Shown here one piece after another: positions 12,284-21,165 of a DNA stretch of 36,203 bases (position 1 is its first letter; every line of letters begins with the position of its first letter). Source of the stretch: Betaproteobacteria bacterium HGW-Betaproteobacteria-4 (GTDB lineage Bacteria; Pseudomonadota; Gammaproteobacteria; Burkholderiales; Rhodocyclaceae); NCBI GenBank assembly GCA_002840785.1, contig PHCH01000043.1, forward strand, positions 1 to 36,203. Direction: 5' to 3'. A model generated the notes under the pieces. The model was not told where the DNA came from. It was given only the letters and a program-made list of their open reading frames with translations, and searched no databases. The translations under genes were made by a program, and so were the position numbers.

Positions 12284-12307
12284 AACAGGCACCCGCAGGT
12301 GCCTGTT
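12284..12307 (-). terminator. Terminator between cytochrome c' and cytochrome b genes
   Basis: The 10-bp arms AACAGGCACC and GGTGCCTGTT enclose a four-base loop. On the minus strand a run of T follows (TTTTTTTCC). It would make the c' transcript more abundant than a c'-b transcript. Confidence 0.88.
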
Positions 12308-12326
12308 GCTGACGGGATAGCCCGGA

Positions 12327-12782
12327 TTATTTCTTGACCTTGAAGTCGTCGTGGCAGCCCTTGCAGGTGCCGCCGAGCTTGCCGAATTGTTCCTTGGCGG
12401 CAGCGGCATCACCCGTCGCGGCGACCTTGGCCATTTCATTGGCGGCCTTGACGAAGGCCCCGGCGACCTTGCCGACACCTTCCTTGTTGGTGAACAGCTC
12501 AGCCTTGACGCGGGTGTCTTCCCAGCCCTTGCCCTTGTCGCTACCCGGGACGTACAGCGCGCCCATGCCAGAGTTGGCGATGGCCTGGATGGCGTTGGCG
12601 GCCTTGATCACTTCGTCCTTGTTGTAGTTACCTTCAACGTTGGCCTTGATGCGCTGCATGTTCCAGGCCATGAAAACATAGCCGGACTGGCGGAATTTGA
12701 TGGCGTCTTCAACCTTGACCTGGGCGGTGGCGGTACCGGCCAGGGTAACACTCAGCAGGGCGAGCAAAAGCTTGGATTTCAT
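12327..12782 (-). CDS. cycP: Cytochrome c'
   Basis: A 151-residue periplasmic protein with signal peptide (about residues 1-20, ending ATA) and a single C-terminal heme motif CKGCH (Cys140, Cys143, His144), preceded by amphipathic helices as in the four-helix-bundle class II cytochromes c. Cytochromes c' bind nitric oxide and protect denitrifiers from nitrosative stress, which fits a genome that also carries nirS. It is the first gene of a pair with the b561-like protein. A minus-strand TATAAT about 80 bp upstream (12861-12866) is a candidate -10. Confidence 0.93.
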   Translation of the reverse strand: MKSKLLLALLSVTLAGTATAQVKVEDAIKFRQSGYVFMAWNMQRIKANVEGNYNKDEVIKAANAIQAIANSGMGALYVPGSDKGKGWEDTRVKAELFTNKEGVGKVAGAFVKAANEMAKVAATGDAAAAKEQFGKLGGTCKGCHDDFKVKK

Positions 12783-12860
12783 TGTGTATTCTCCGTTTTC
12801 ATTGATGGAAGGTGGGCTGCACCGGGTAAACGTTCGTGGCCCGCGATTTATTCCATCAAA

Positions 12861-12866
12861 ATTATA
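12861..12866 (-). promoter_or_regulatory. Probable -10 element of cytochrome c' gene
   Basis: Minus-strand TATAAT in the AT-rich region upstream of the gene. No convincing -35 hexamer or perfect FNR box is seen. Confidence 0.4.
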
Positions 12867-12945
12867 ACTTGCTAATATGACAACATTTCACATCTTGCCA
12901 TGAGCATTTTTCATGGCCATGTTGAAGCATTTTGAACAGCCCGGA

Positions 12946-13263
12946 TCAGATAGCGAAAACGTGCTTGACGCGCAGTGCCGGGGCGCCTTGCTCGATGGCG
13001 ATGAGGCGGGCGATGTTCGGATGTTTGCCCGGATTGGCACGCTCGTCTTCGCTGTGCTCGGCGAAGATTTCGATGCCCTTTTTGGCCGCCTCGACGTTGA
13101 TCGAGCCATAGGTTTGCGCCAGATGGTTGTACACCGCCAGCGAACCCTGGCTGCCCGCCTTGTTTTCGATGGCGGCAACGACATTGCCGTCGGCGTCGAG
13201 CAGGTTGATGGCGGCCAGGTGCGAAATGCCCGGCAATTTCTTGAGATTTTCGGCAAAAGACAT
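12946..13263 (-). CDS. DUF2322-like small protein
   Basis: A 105-residue soluble protein beginning MSFAENLKKLPGISHL. It resembles what I recall of the DUF2322 family of betaproteobacteria; its function is unknown. The ATG at 13263 is preferred over an in-frame ATG three codons earlier because it overlaps the stop of the upstream gene (TAATG), giving translational coupling. It is the third gene of a purB / zinc-ribbon / DUF2322 unit on the minus strand. Confidence 0.72.
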   Translation of the reverse strand: MSFAENLKKLPGISHLAAINLLDADGNVVAAIENKAGSQGSLAVYNHLAQTYGSINVEAAKKGIEIFAEHSEDERANPGKHPNIARLIAIEQGAPALRVKHVFAI

Positions 13264-13538
13264 TATTTCCATTCCCGTTTGGCTTTGACCAGGCCGATGA
13301 TCAGCCCGGTGGTAAAGGTGACGGCCGGCACGATGAAGGCAATGGCCTTGATGCCGCGCTCTGCACCAAACTGATAAAGCAGCCAGGCGGCAGGCAGCAG
13401 GCCGAGGAACAGGCCGATCAGCCCGCCCCGGATGCCGCCGTTGATGACCTGGCGGTCGGTCGTCTTACGCTCGCCGGTGCAATGCGGACAGTAGATGGCG
13501 TCGGCCGGCACTTCCTGCCCGCATTTGGCGCACTGCAT
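13263..13538 (-). CDS. Zinc-ribbon membrane protein of unknown function
   Basis: A 91-residue protein with an N-terminal zinc ribbon (C3xxC6 … C17xxC20, in CAKCG and CPHC) and two hydrophobic segments (about residues 35-56 and 64-83) that probably form a membrane hairpin. The function is not recognised. Its ATG immediately follows the purB stop codon with no gap, and its stop overlaps the start of the next gene, so the three genes are cotranscribed and coupled. Confidence 0.8.
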   Translation of the reverse strand: MQCAKCGQEVPADAIYCPHCTGERKTTDRQVINGGIRGGLIGLFLGLLPAAWLLYQFGAERGIKAIAFIVPAVTFTTGLIIGLVKAKREWK

Positions 13539-14936
<1,398 letters not shown>

Positions 14937-14967
14937 TTACCCGCCCGGCGAAGGCGTCGCCATACGC

Positions 14968-14973
14968 TATAAT
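14968..14973 (+). promoter_or_regulatory. Probable -10 element upstream of GST/SspA-like gene
   Basis: TATAAT in the short divergent region between purB and the GST-like gene. Only about 14 bp separate it from sequence that already encodes conserved GST residues, so the leader and start codon appear to be missing. Confidence 0.4.
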
Positions 14974-15005
14974 CGAGCTCCCATTCCAGCCCATACACGC
15001 GCAAA

Positions 15006-15572
15006 GTGCGCATTGTGCTGGCCGAAAAGAAGATCGATTACGAATTTGTCATCGATTCCCCGTGGACAGACGTCAGCACGGTTCCCGACATCAACCCGCT
15101 GGGCAAGATCCCGGTGCTGGTGCTCGACGACAACACGCCGCTGTTCGACTCCCGGGTCATCGTCGAGTACATCGACAACGTCACGCCCAACAACAAGCTG
15201 TTTCCTGCCCCCAATCGCGAGCGGACCGAGGTCAAGCGCTGGGAAGCCCTGGCCGACGGCCTGTGTGATGCGGCAGTCGGCGCCCTGCTCGAAAGCAAGC
15301 GCCCGAAAAAGGAGCAAAGCGCCAGCTGGATCACCCGCCAGCAAGACAAGGTCGGGCGCGGCCTCGACTTCATGGCGCGGGAACTCGGCGAAAAAAGCTT
15401 CTGCATGGGCACCCACTTCTCGATGGCCGACATTGCCGTCGGCACCGCCCTCGGCTACCTGCGCTTCCGTTTCCCGGAAATCGACTGGCAGGAAAAACAC
15501 CCGAACCTCGGCAAGCTCCACGACAAGCTGATGCTGCGCCCGCCGTTTGCGGATACCGTTCCGCACGACTGA
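15006..15572 (+). CDS. Glutathione S-transferase / SspA-like protein, N terminus incomplete
   Basis: Thioredoxin-fold GST family protein: NPLGKIPVLVLDD, LFDSRVIVEYID (glutathione-binding S-R region), and an all-helical C-terminal domain with FSMADIAVGTALGYL. The GTG at 15006 gives 188 residues, but homology continues upstream in the same frame (SSPYTRKVRIVLAEKK). That segment contains the S-P-Y/T-R active-site region, then meets an in-frame TAA at 14972 with no start codon in between. About four to six N-terminal residues (the MKLY-type first strand) are therefore missing from the sequence. This points to a small deletion or assembly error just after the TATAAT element. The function cannot be settled between a GST detoxification enzyme and a stringent-starvation-like regulator. 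Confidence 0.8.
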   Translation: MRIVLAEKKIDYEFVIDSPWTDVSTVPDINPLGKIPVLVLDDNTPLFDSRVIVEYIDNVTPNNKLFPAPNRERTEVKRWEALADGLCDAAVGALLESKRPKKEQSASWITRQQDKVGRGLDFMARELGEKSFCMGTHFSMADIAVGTALGYLRFRFPEIDWQEKHPNLGKLHDKLMLRPPFADTVPHD

Positions 15573-15603
15573 AATGCCCTACCGGCCGGCAAAACGGGGG
15601 CAC

Positions 15604-16329
15604 ATGCGATCACCTTGGTCATTGGCCGATCAGTTTTCGCAAGCCAATCGCCAAAGAGTTGAAACCTTGGCGCAATCCGCAGGTCGACTTTCGCATGAGC
15701 TGTCCTGCACGAGGAACCTGGCCGTGAACTGCACGCCCGATACCAGCCCGCTACACAGCATTGCCCGCACCCTGACCGTTGCCCTCGGGCAACGCGACCA
15801 TTACACCCGGGCGCACTCCGACCGGGTCGTCCAGCTGGCCGCCGGCCTCGGTTACCACATCGGCCTGAGCCAGGAAGAAATCGAGCTGCTGTCGCTGGGC
15901 GCCCAGTTTCACGACATCGGCAAAATCGGCATTCCCGACCGCGTCCTGCACAAACAGGCTTCGTTCGAGGAAGACGAATGGGCCTGCATGAAGCAGCATG
16001 CCGAAATTGGCGAACGCATCATCCTCGCCATCGATAACGACAAAGCCTCGACGGTGGCCAAGACGGTTCGTCACCACCATGAGCACTTCGACGGCTCGGG
16101 CTACCCCGACCAGCTTTCAGGCACCGACATCCCGCTGTACGCCCGGATCATCTCGCTGACCGACAGCTACGACGCGATGATCGACACCCGCGCCTACCAG
16201 CGCGCCCGTTCGCACGGCGTGGTCATGGGCATCCTCGAGCAGGAAAGCGGCATCAAGCACGATCCCGACCTGCTCCATGCCTTCACTAGCGCCATCGAAA
16301 AGTCGTCCCTGCGCGGCAAGGACGCCTGA
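15604..16329 (+). CDS. HD-GYP domain protein (c-di-GMP phosphodiesterase type)
   Basis: A 241-residue soluble protein whose core is an HD-GYP domain: FHDIGKIGIPD (HD at about 103-104) and HHEHFDGSGYPDQLSGTDIPLYARI (the HHExxDGxGYP signature, here with HF before DGSGYP, at about 158-168). HD-GYP enzymes hydrolyse cyclic di-GMP and so influence motility and biofilm formation. There is no receiver or sensor domain, only about 45 N-terminal residues. The start at 15604 is chosen for its GGGGG spacer; an upstream ATG at 15574 just after the GST stop is possible. The gene ends 6 bp from convergent mnmA. Confidence 0.9.
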   Translation: MRSPWSLADQFSQANRQRVETLAQSAGRLSHELSCTRNLAVNCTPDTSPLHSIARTLTVALGQRDHYTRAHSDRVVQLAAGLGYHIGLSQEEIELLSLGAQFHDIGKIGIPDRVLHKQASFEEDEWACMKQHAEIGERIILAIDNDKASTVAKTVRHHHEHFDGSGYPDQLSGTDIPLYARIISLTDSYDAMIDTRAYQRARSHGVVMGILEQESGIKHDPDLLHAFTSAIEKSSLRGKDA

Positions 16330-16335
16330 TTCCGC

Positions 16336-17433
16336 TCAGCGGATAACGCCGCCGCCCAGGCAAACACGGCTCTCGTAGAGGACGACCGACTGCCCCGGGG
16401 TAAGCGCCCACTGCGGCTCGGCGAAACGGATTTCACAGCTTTCGCCATCGACGCGCTCGACCTCACAAGGCTGGTCCGCCGTCCGGTAACGCGGCTTGGC
16501 GGTATAAACCCAATGCGTGTGCGGCTCACGACCTGACACCCACGACAACTGCTCGGCAACCAGATCATCCCTGAACAAGGCCGGATGATCGTGCCCCTGC
16601 CCGACGTACAACACATTCTTTTCCATGTCCTTGCCGACCACGAACCAGGCGTCGTGATCGCCGCCGCCGGGCTGGCCCTTTTCCTTCAGGCCACCGATAT
16701 GCAGGCCCTTGCGCTGGCCCATGGTGTGGAACATCAATCCATCGTGCTCGCCGAGCACCTTGCCGTCGTCGAGGCGGCGGATTTCACCCTTCTTGGGCGG
16801 CAGATAGCGCGACAGGAAATCCTTGAACGGCCGTTCGCCGATGAAGCAGATGCCAGTCGAATCCTTCTTGGTCGCCACGTGCAGCCCCTCGGCCTCGGCA
16901 ATCTTGCGCACTTCGCGCTTGTAAATATCGGCCAGCGGAAACAACGTCTTCGACAACTGCGCCTGATTCAGGCGATAGAGGAAATAGCTCTGGTCCTTGG
17001 TCCCATCCTCGGCCTTGAGCAACTGGAATTCGCCATTGAACTCACGCACGCCGGCATAGTGGCCGGTGGCGATCTTGTCGGCGCCGAGCTGCATGGCGTG
17101 GTCGAGGAAAGCCTTGAACTTGATTTCGGAATTGCACAGGATGTCCGGATTCGGCGTCCGACCGGCCTGGTATTCGCGCAGGAACTCGGCAAAGACGCGC
17201 TCGCGGTATTCGGCCGCGAAATTGACCACTTCCACATCAATGCCGATCCGGTCAGCGACGCTCATGACGTCGATCAAATCCTGGCGCGACGAGCAATATT
17301 CCTCGGTGTCGTCGTCTTCCCAGTTCTTCATGAACAGGCCGATCACCTTCCAGCCCTGCCGCTTGAGCAACAGCGCCGCCACGGAGGAATCGACGCCGCC
17401 GGACAAGCCGACGACCACAGTTTTTTCAGACAT
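16336..17433 (-). CDS. mnmA: tRNA-specific 2-thiouridylase MnmA
   Basis: Adenylates and thiolates U34 of tRNA-Lys, -Glu and -Gln. The 365-residue protein shows the PP-loop [12 protein letters not shown] (9-20), the first catalytic cysteine in [12 protein letters not shown] (Cys100), the second in [13 protein letters not shown] (Cys196), and the DQSYFLYRL motif. The ATG at 17433 ([10 protein letters not shown]) is preferred over one nine codons upstream because it matches the family N terminus. It overlaps the upstream gene by 8 bp, forming a nudJ / exported protein / mnmA unit, an order partly shared with E. coli, where nudJ directly precedes mnmA. Confidence 0.96.
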   Translation of the reverse strand: MSEKTVVVGLSGGVDSSVAALLLKRQGWKVIGLFMKNWEDDDTEEYCSSRQDLIDVMSVADRIGIDVEVVNFAAEYRERVFAEFLREYQAGRTPNPDILCNSEIKFKAFLDHAMQLGADKIATGHYAGVREFNGEFQLLKAEDGTKDQSYFLYRLNQAQLSKTLFPLADIYKREVRKIAEAEGLHVATKKDSTGICFIGERPFKDFLSRYLPPKKGEIRRLDDGKVLGEHDGLMFHTMGQRKGLHIGGLKEKGQPGGGDHDAWFVVGKDMEKNVLYVGQGHDHPALFRDDLVAEQLSWVSGREPHTHWVYTAKPRYRTADQPCEVERVDGESCEIRFAEPQWALTPGQSVVLYESRVCLGGGVIR

Positions 17434-17980
17434 CGGGCCCAGCCCCTTTCTTCCATTCATCCAGCGGCAAGATCACCGCTGGCTGTCCATTATCGACGAA
17501 CCAGCTATCGACGGCGAAGCGCGGCACGTCGCCGGCCGCTTTTTCCTCGATCACCGCCGACCAGTGCACAAAGAAAACCGTCGCCACATCCCGCGCCACC
17601 GGCTCGAGAACGCGATGCCAGCGCAGGTAGCCGCGCGCTTCGAGCATTTTCAGCAGGCGCGTCGTCGAGGTCGAATGATCGATGCAATCCATCTTGCCCG
17701 GCACATGCCCATCGGCGTAATTGCCGGCGCGGTCGTTGTGGATGTCCGACTGCTCACCGGCCCAGGCGTAGAGCCGGGCGATGACCCCGGAGATCGTTTT
17801 TCGCTCTTTTTCCGGGTTGACCGTAGCAAACAGCATCCGCCGCACCTCGCCGAGCTGCCCTTCGGTGTAGCGGATGTCGGCCTGGGCCAGACAGCTGTAA
17901 CCGTAGCAGATGCGCACCGTTTCATCGGCGGCAACCGCCCCGGAGAGCGCCAGCAACAAGGCGAGCAACCAACGATGCAT
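17426..17980 (-). CDS. Exported protein, possibly transglutaminase/cysteine-protease-like
   Basis: A 184-residue protein with a signal peptide ([18 protein letters not shown]). I do not recognise it with confidence. The mature part has a Cys in KMDCIDHS, a His in [11 protein letters not shown] and an Asp in [11 protein letters not shown]. This C…H…D order and spacing recall transglutaminase-like cysteine proteases, which is inference only. The start at 17980 overlaps the nudJ stop (TGATG); a longer upstream reading is unlikely. The 3' end overlaps mnmA. A copy of the dispersed motif encodes part of [11 protein letters not shown]. Confidence 0.75.
   Translation of the reverse strand: MHRWLLALLLALSGAVAADETVRICYGYSCLAQADIRYTEGQLGEVRRMLFATVNPEKERKTISGVIARLYAWAGEQSDIHNDRAGNYADGHVPGKMDCIDHSTSTTRLLKMLEARGYLRWHRVLEPVARDVATVFFVHWSAVIEEKAAGDVPRFAVDSWFVDNGQPAVILPLDEWKKGAGPDV
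17807..17829 (+). repeat. Dispersed motif copy C (inside exported-protein gene)
   Basis: TTTTTCCG followed by GGTTGACCGTAGCAA, which equals the intergenic copy near 28310 with one extra G. On the coding (minus) strand it falls in a different reading frame from the queA copy. Confidence 0.6.
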
Positions 17981-18429
17981 CAGTCGTAATGAACCAGCAG
18001 ATCGAGCGGATATTTCTTGCCGGCCATCAGATCCTCGATGCACTGCAGGATCAGCGGGCTGCGATGCCGGGCCTGCGTCGCCTTGACTTCATCGAGCGTC
18101 AGCCAGCGCGCCGCGACGATGCCGTCGTCGAGCTGGCGCCCCGCCTCGTAACCGCGCAATTCGCCGGCAAAGGCGAAGCGCAGATAGGTCGTATCTGCCT
18201 TGGTCGGATGCGTCCAGTTATAGACGCCAACCAGATGCGTCGGCTTGAAGTGGTAGGCGGTTTCTTCGAGTGCCTCGCGGGCCACGGCATCGATCAGCGA
18301 CTCGCCCTCTTCGAGGTGGCCGGCCGGCTGGTTGAAGGCCAGTCCGGCCTCGGTTTCTTCCTCGACGAGCAGGAATTTGCCGTCGCGCTGGACAACGGCG
18401 GCAACGGTAACGTGGGGTTTCCAGACCAT
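17980..18429 (-). CDS. nudJ: Nudix hydrolase NudJ-like
   Basis: A 149-residue Nudix protein. The Nudix box GHLEEGESLIDAVAREALEET (about residues 37-57) has all metal-binding glutamates of G-x5-E-x7-RE-x2-EE. The N-terminal WKPHVTVAAVVQRDGKFLLVEEE and the later VYNWTHP match NudJ, which in E. coli hydrolyses nucleotides and hydroxymethylpyrimidine pyrophosphate. Placement upstream of mnmA supports nudJ. The ribosome-binding site is weak. Confidence 0.9.
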   Translation of the reverse strand: MVWKPHVTVAAVVQRDGKFLLVEEETEAGLAFNQPAGHLEEGESLIDAVAREALEETAYHFKPTHLVGVYNWTHPTKADTTYLRFAFAGELRGYEAGRQLDDGIVAARWLTLDEVKATQARHRSPLILQCIEDLMAGKKYPLDLLVHYD

Positions 18430-18471
18430 GACAAGGCTCTAAAAACCGTTATTTTAACGTCTGATTTCGGC

Positions 18472-18477
18472 TAGAAT
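18472..18477 (+). promoter_or_regulatory. Probable -10 element of ilvE
   Basis: TAGAAT lies in the short divergent region between nudJ and ilvE, about 37 bp before the ilvE ATG, with a weak TTATTT 17 bp upstream. Confidence 0.35.
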
Positions 18478-18513
18478 TGTGGGCTTTTACAGGCGCAACA
18501 CGGAGAATCGAAC

Positions 18514-19434
18514 ATGTCCATGTCGGATCGCGACGGCTTTATTTGGCAAGACGGAAAACTGGTGCCCTGGCGCGAAGCCACCACCCACGTCCTCACCCAC
18601 TCGCTGCACTACGGCATGGGTGTATTCGAGGGCGTCCGTGCCTACAAGACCGAACGCGGCACGGCCATTTTCCGTCTCAAGGAGCACACCGAGCGCCTGT
18701 TCCGTTCGGCTCACATCTTCCAGATGCAGATGCCCTACGACGCCCAAACGCTGATCGAGGCCCAGAAGGAAGTCATCCGCGCCAACAATCTCGAATCCGG
18801 TTACCTGCGCCCGCTCGCCTTCTACGGCTCGGAAAAGATGGGCGTTTCGCCCAAGGGCGCCAAGGTGCACGTCATCATCGCCGCCTGGCCGTGGGGCGCC
18901 TACCTCGGCGAAGAGGGCATGGAGCGCGGCATCCGCATCAAGACCTCGTCCTTCACCCGCCACCATGTGAATATCACCATGGTCCGCGCCAAAGCCTCGG
19001 GCAACTACATGAACTCCATCCTCGCCAACAACGAGGCGACCGGTGACGGCTACGACGAAGCCCTGCTCCTCGACGCCGAAGGCTACGTCTGCGAAGGCTC
19101 CGGCGAGAACATCTTCATCGTCAGGAACGGCACGCTGTACACGCCGGATCTGACGGCCTGCCTCGAAGGCATCACGCGCGCCACCATCATCCAGCTGGCT
19201 GGCGAACTGGGCATTCCGGTCATCGAAAAGCGCATCACCCGCGACGAAGTCTATTGCGCCGACGAAGCCTTCTTCACCGGCACCGCCGCCGAAGTGACGC
19301 CGATCCGCGAACTCGACAACCGGCAGATCGGCGCCGGCCATCGCGGCCCGATCACCAAGGCGCTGCAGGAAAAGTACTTCGACGTGGTCTATGGCCGCTC
19401 CGCCGCCCACGCCGACTGGCTGGCCACCGTCTAA
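18514..19434 (+). CDS. ilvE: Branched-chain amino acid aminotransferase IlvE
   Basis: PLP-dependent class IV aminotransferase catalysing the last step of valine, leucine and isoleucine synthesis. The 306-residue protein carries the catalytic lysine in RAKASGNYMNS (Lys160), the LHYGMGVFEGVRAY segment near residues 31-44, and the cofactor-binding EGSGENIFIV and GTAAEVTPIREL motifs. It opens a rightward run with the small zinc-finger gene and waaF, an arrangement I associate with related betaproteobacteria. Confidence 0.96.
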   Translation: MSMSDRDGFIWQDGKLVPWREATTHVLTHSLHYGMGVFEGVRAYKTERGTAIFRLKEHTERLFRSAHIFQMQMPYDAQTLIEAQKEVIRANNLESGYLRPLAFYGSEKMGVSPKGAKVHVIIAAWPWGAYLGEEGMERGIRIKTSSFTRHHVNITMVRAKASGNYMNSILANNEATGDGYDEALLLDAEGYVCEGSGENIFIVRNGTLYTPDLTACLEGITRATIIQLAGELGIPVIEKRITRDEVYCADEAFFTGTAAEVTPIRELDNRQIGAGHRGPITKALQEKYFDVVYGRSAAHADWLATV

Positions 19435-19449
19435 TCCCGGGAGAAAACG

Positions 19450-19638
19450 ATGTCCGACAAAAAGACCATTGAAATCACCGCCCACGATCTGCCGCTGCAC
19501 TGCCCGACGCCCAGCGTCGCACTGTGGAGCCAGCATCCGCGCGTCTTCCTCGACGTCCTGAAGACCGGCGAAGTCACCTGCCCGTACTGCTCGACCAAGT
19601 ACGTCTTCACGGGCGAAGCGCCCAAGGGCCATCACTGA
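19450..19638 (+). CDS. CHCC-type zinc-finger protein (NDUFS6-like)
   Basis: A 62-residue protein with the zf-CHCC pattern: Cys18, His29, Cys44 and Cys47 (LHCPTP, SQHPRV, TCPYCSTKY). The eukaryotic relative is the complex I accessory subunit NDUFS6; the bacterial role is not established. GGGAGAAAACG precedes the ATG, 15 bp after ilvE, so it is probably cotranscribed. Confidence 0.88.
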   Translation: MSDKKTIEITAHDLPLHCPTPSVALWSQHPRVFLDVLKTGEVTCPYCSTKYVFTGEAPKGHH

Positions 19639-19644
19639 TAGCTA

Positions 19645-19711
19645 TTAGGATCGAGGATCCGGGATCGAGTAAGCCGCGGCTTGCTGCTGACCACTCGATC
19701 CTCGATCCTAA
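19645..19711. repeat. Palindromic GGATCGAG element
   Basis: A perfect 15-bp inverted repeat, TTAGGATCGAGGATC and GATCCTCGATCCTAA, with a 37-bp centre. The unit GGATCGAG (or its complement) occurs five times between 19648 and 19723. It can form a long hairpin and is followed by AAAAA, not a T tract, so a terminator role is uncertain. It resembles short mobile or REP-like intergenic elements. Confidence 0.75.
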
Positions 19712-19726
19712 AAACTCGATCCTCCA

Positions 19727-20737
19727 ATGAAGGCTCTCATCGTCGCCCCCTCCTGGATCGGCGACACGATCATGGCGCAGCCGCTGTTTGCGCGGCTGCA
19801 TGCCAAACATCCCGGTCTCCAGCTCGACGCCATCGCCCCGCGCTGGGTGGCGCCCGTCCTGCACCGCATGGCGGAAATCAGCGACGTCCTCGACAGCCCT
19901 TTCGGCCACGGCCAGCTGTCGCTCAAACCGCGCTGGAAACTCGCCCGCCAGCTTGCCGCGCACCATTACGACGCCGTCTATGTCCTGCCCAATTCGCTCA
20001 AATCGGCGCTCGTGCCCTGGTTGGCTGGCATTCCGCGGCGCGTCGGCTTCACCGGCGAATCGCGTTATGGCCTGATCAACTTCCGTCACACGCTGGATAA
20101 AGCGGCCCTGCCGCTCATGGTCGAACGCTTCGCCCAACTGGCCGAAGCCCCGGGTCAGCCACTGGCCCATTCCATTTTTCGGCCAAAAATCCGGTCGACC
20201 GTGGAAGACCAGCAAAAAGCCCTGGCCGAACTGGCCATCGAGCGCCCGGCCCGCGTCGTCGCCTTCTGCCCCGGCGCCGAGTACGGCCCGGCCAAGCGCT
20301 GGCCGGCCGCCCACTTCGCCGCGCTGGCCAAAAAGCTGGCCGAACAGGGCTGCGCCATCTGGCTCTTCGGTTCGCCCAAGGATCACGCCGTCGCTGAGGA
20401 AATCTCGCAACTCGCCCCCGGCCTGTGCCGCAACCTGTGCGGCGCCACCTCGCTGGCCCAGGCCGTCGATCTGCTGGCCATGGCCGAACTGGTCGTCTGC
20501 AACGATTCCGGCCTCATGCACGTCGCCGCCGCCCTCGACCGGCCCATCGTCGCGCTCTACGGCTCGTCGTCGCCCGGCTTCACGCCGCCGCTCTCCGACC
20601 GCGCCGACATCCTGAGCCTCAATCTCGAGTGCAGCCCCTGCTTCAAGCGCGAATGTCCGCTCGGCCACCTCGATTGCCTCAACAAACTGCTGCCCGAGCA
20701 AGTCTTTGCCGCCTGCCAGAAAAGGATGACGCGATGA
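19727..20737 (+). CDS. waaF: Lipopolysaccharide heptosyltransferase II WaaF
   Basis: Glycosyltransferase family 9 enzyme that adds the second L-glycero-D-manno-heptose to the LPS inner core at the cytoplasmic face of the inner membrane. The 336-residue protein has the N-terminal APSWIGDTIMAQPLFARL, GIPRRVGFTGESRYGLIN, the nucleotide-sugar region FCPGAEYGPAKRWPAAHF and CNDSGLMHVAAALDRPIVALYGSSSP. The C-terminal C-x2-C-x4-C-type cluster (CSPCFKRECPLGHLDC) is usual for WaaF. It overlaps the next gene by ATGA. Confidence 0.95.
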   Translation: MKALIVAPSWIGDTIMAQPLFARLHAKHPGLQLDAIAPRWVAPVLHRMAEISDVLDSPFGHGQLSLKPRWKLARQLAAHHYDAVYVLPNSLKSALVPWLAGIPRRVGFTGESRYGLINFRHTLDKAALPLMVERFAQLAEAPGQPLAHSIFRPKIRSTVEDQQKALAELAIERPARVVAFCPGAEYGPAKRWPAAHFAALAKKLAEQGCAIWLFGSPKDHAVAEEISQLAPGLCRNLCGATSLAQAVDLLAMAELVVCNDSGLMHVAAALDRPIVALYGSSSPGFTPPLSDRADILSLNLECSPCFKRECPLGHLDCLNKLLPEQVFAACQKRMTR

Positions 20738-21165
20738 GCGGGCCGACCGTTTATGCCCTGCCCGACGACGTCGAACGCGCCTTTTACGAGGCCATCGCCG
20801 AGGGCGACGCCGACCGCATGATGCTGCTCTGGGCCGAAGACGACGACACGCTGTGCGTCCATCCGACCGGTGTCCGTCTGCTCGGCCTGATCCCCATCCG
20901 CGAAAGTTGGCGCAGCATTTTTGCCAACGCCCGCCTGCGCGTCCAGGCCGAACCCGTCGCCCATTGGAACGGCACGATCATCGCCGTCCATCACCTGACC
21001 GAAATTCTCTTCGTCGGCGACGATCCGAGCCCGCACGGCCCGCTCTACGTCACCCACGTCTATGTCCGCGGCCCGCATGGCTGGCGCCTGGCCAGCCGCC
21101 ATGCTTCGGCTGCCGACGACGGTCACCAGGCGATGGCCGAGGCCGTGCCGCACACCCTGCATTGA
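20734..21165 (+). CDS. NTF2-like (SnoaL/DUF4440-type) protein
   Basis: A 143-residue protein with the small alpha+beta barrel pattern of the NTF2-like superfamily: an N-terminal helix (VERAFYEAIAEGDADRMMLLWAEDD), CVHPTGVRLLG and a beta-sheet ending YVTHVYVRGPHGWRLASRHAS. Related betaproteobacterial proteins are annotated as SnoaL-like or DUF4440; no reaction can be assigned. It overlaps waaF by four bases and the next gene by a TTGA junction. Confidence 0.82.
   Translation: MSGPTVYALPDDVERAFYEAIAEGDADRMMLLWAEDDDTLCVHPTGVRLLGLIPIRESWRSIFANARLRVQAEPVAHWNGTIIAVHHLTEILFVGDDPSPHGPLYVTHVYVRGPHGWRLASRHASAADDGHQAMAEAVPHTLH

Noticed and set aside
12898-12920. GCCATG/CATGGC hairpin downstream of the DUF2322-like gene as a terminator
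   Set aside because: The stem is only six bp and no T tract follows on the relevant strand.
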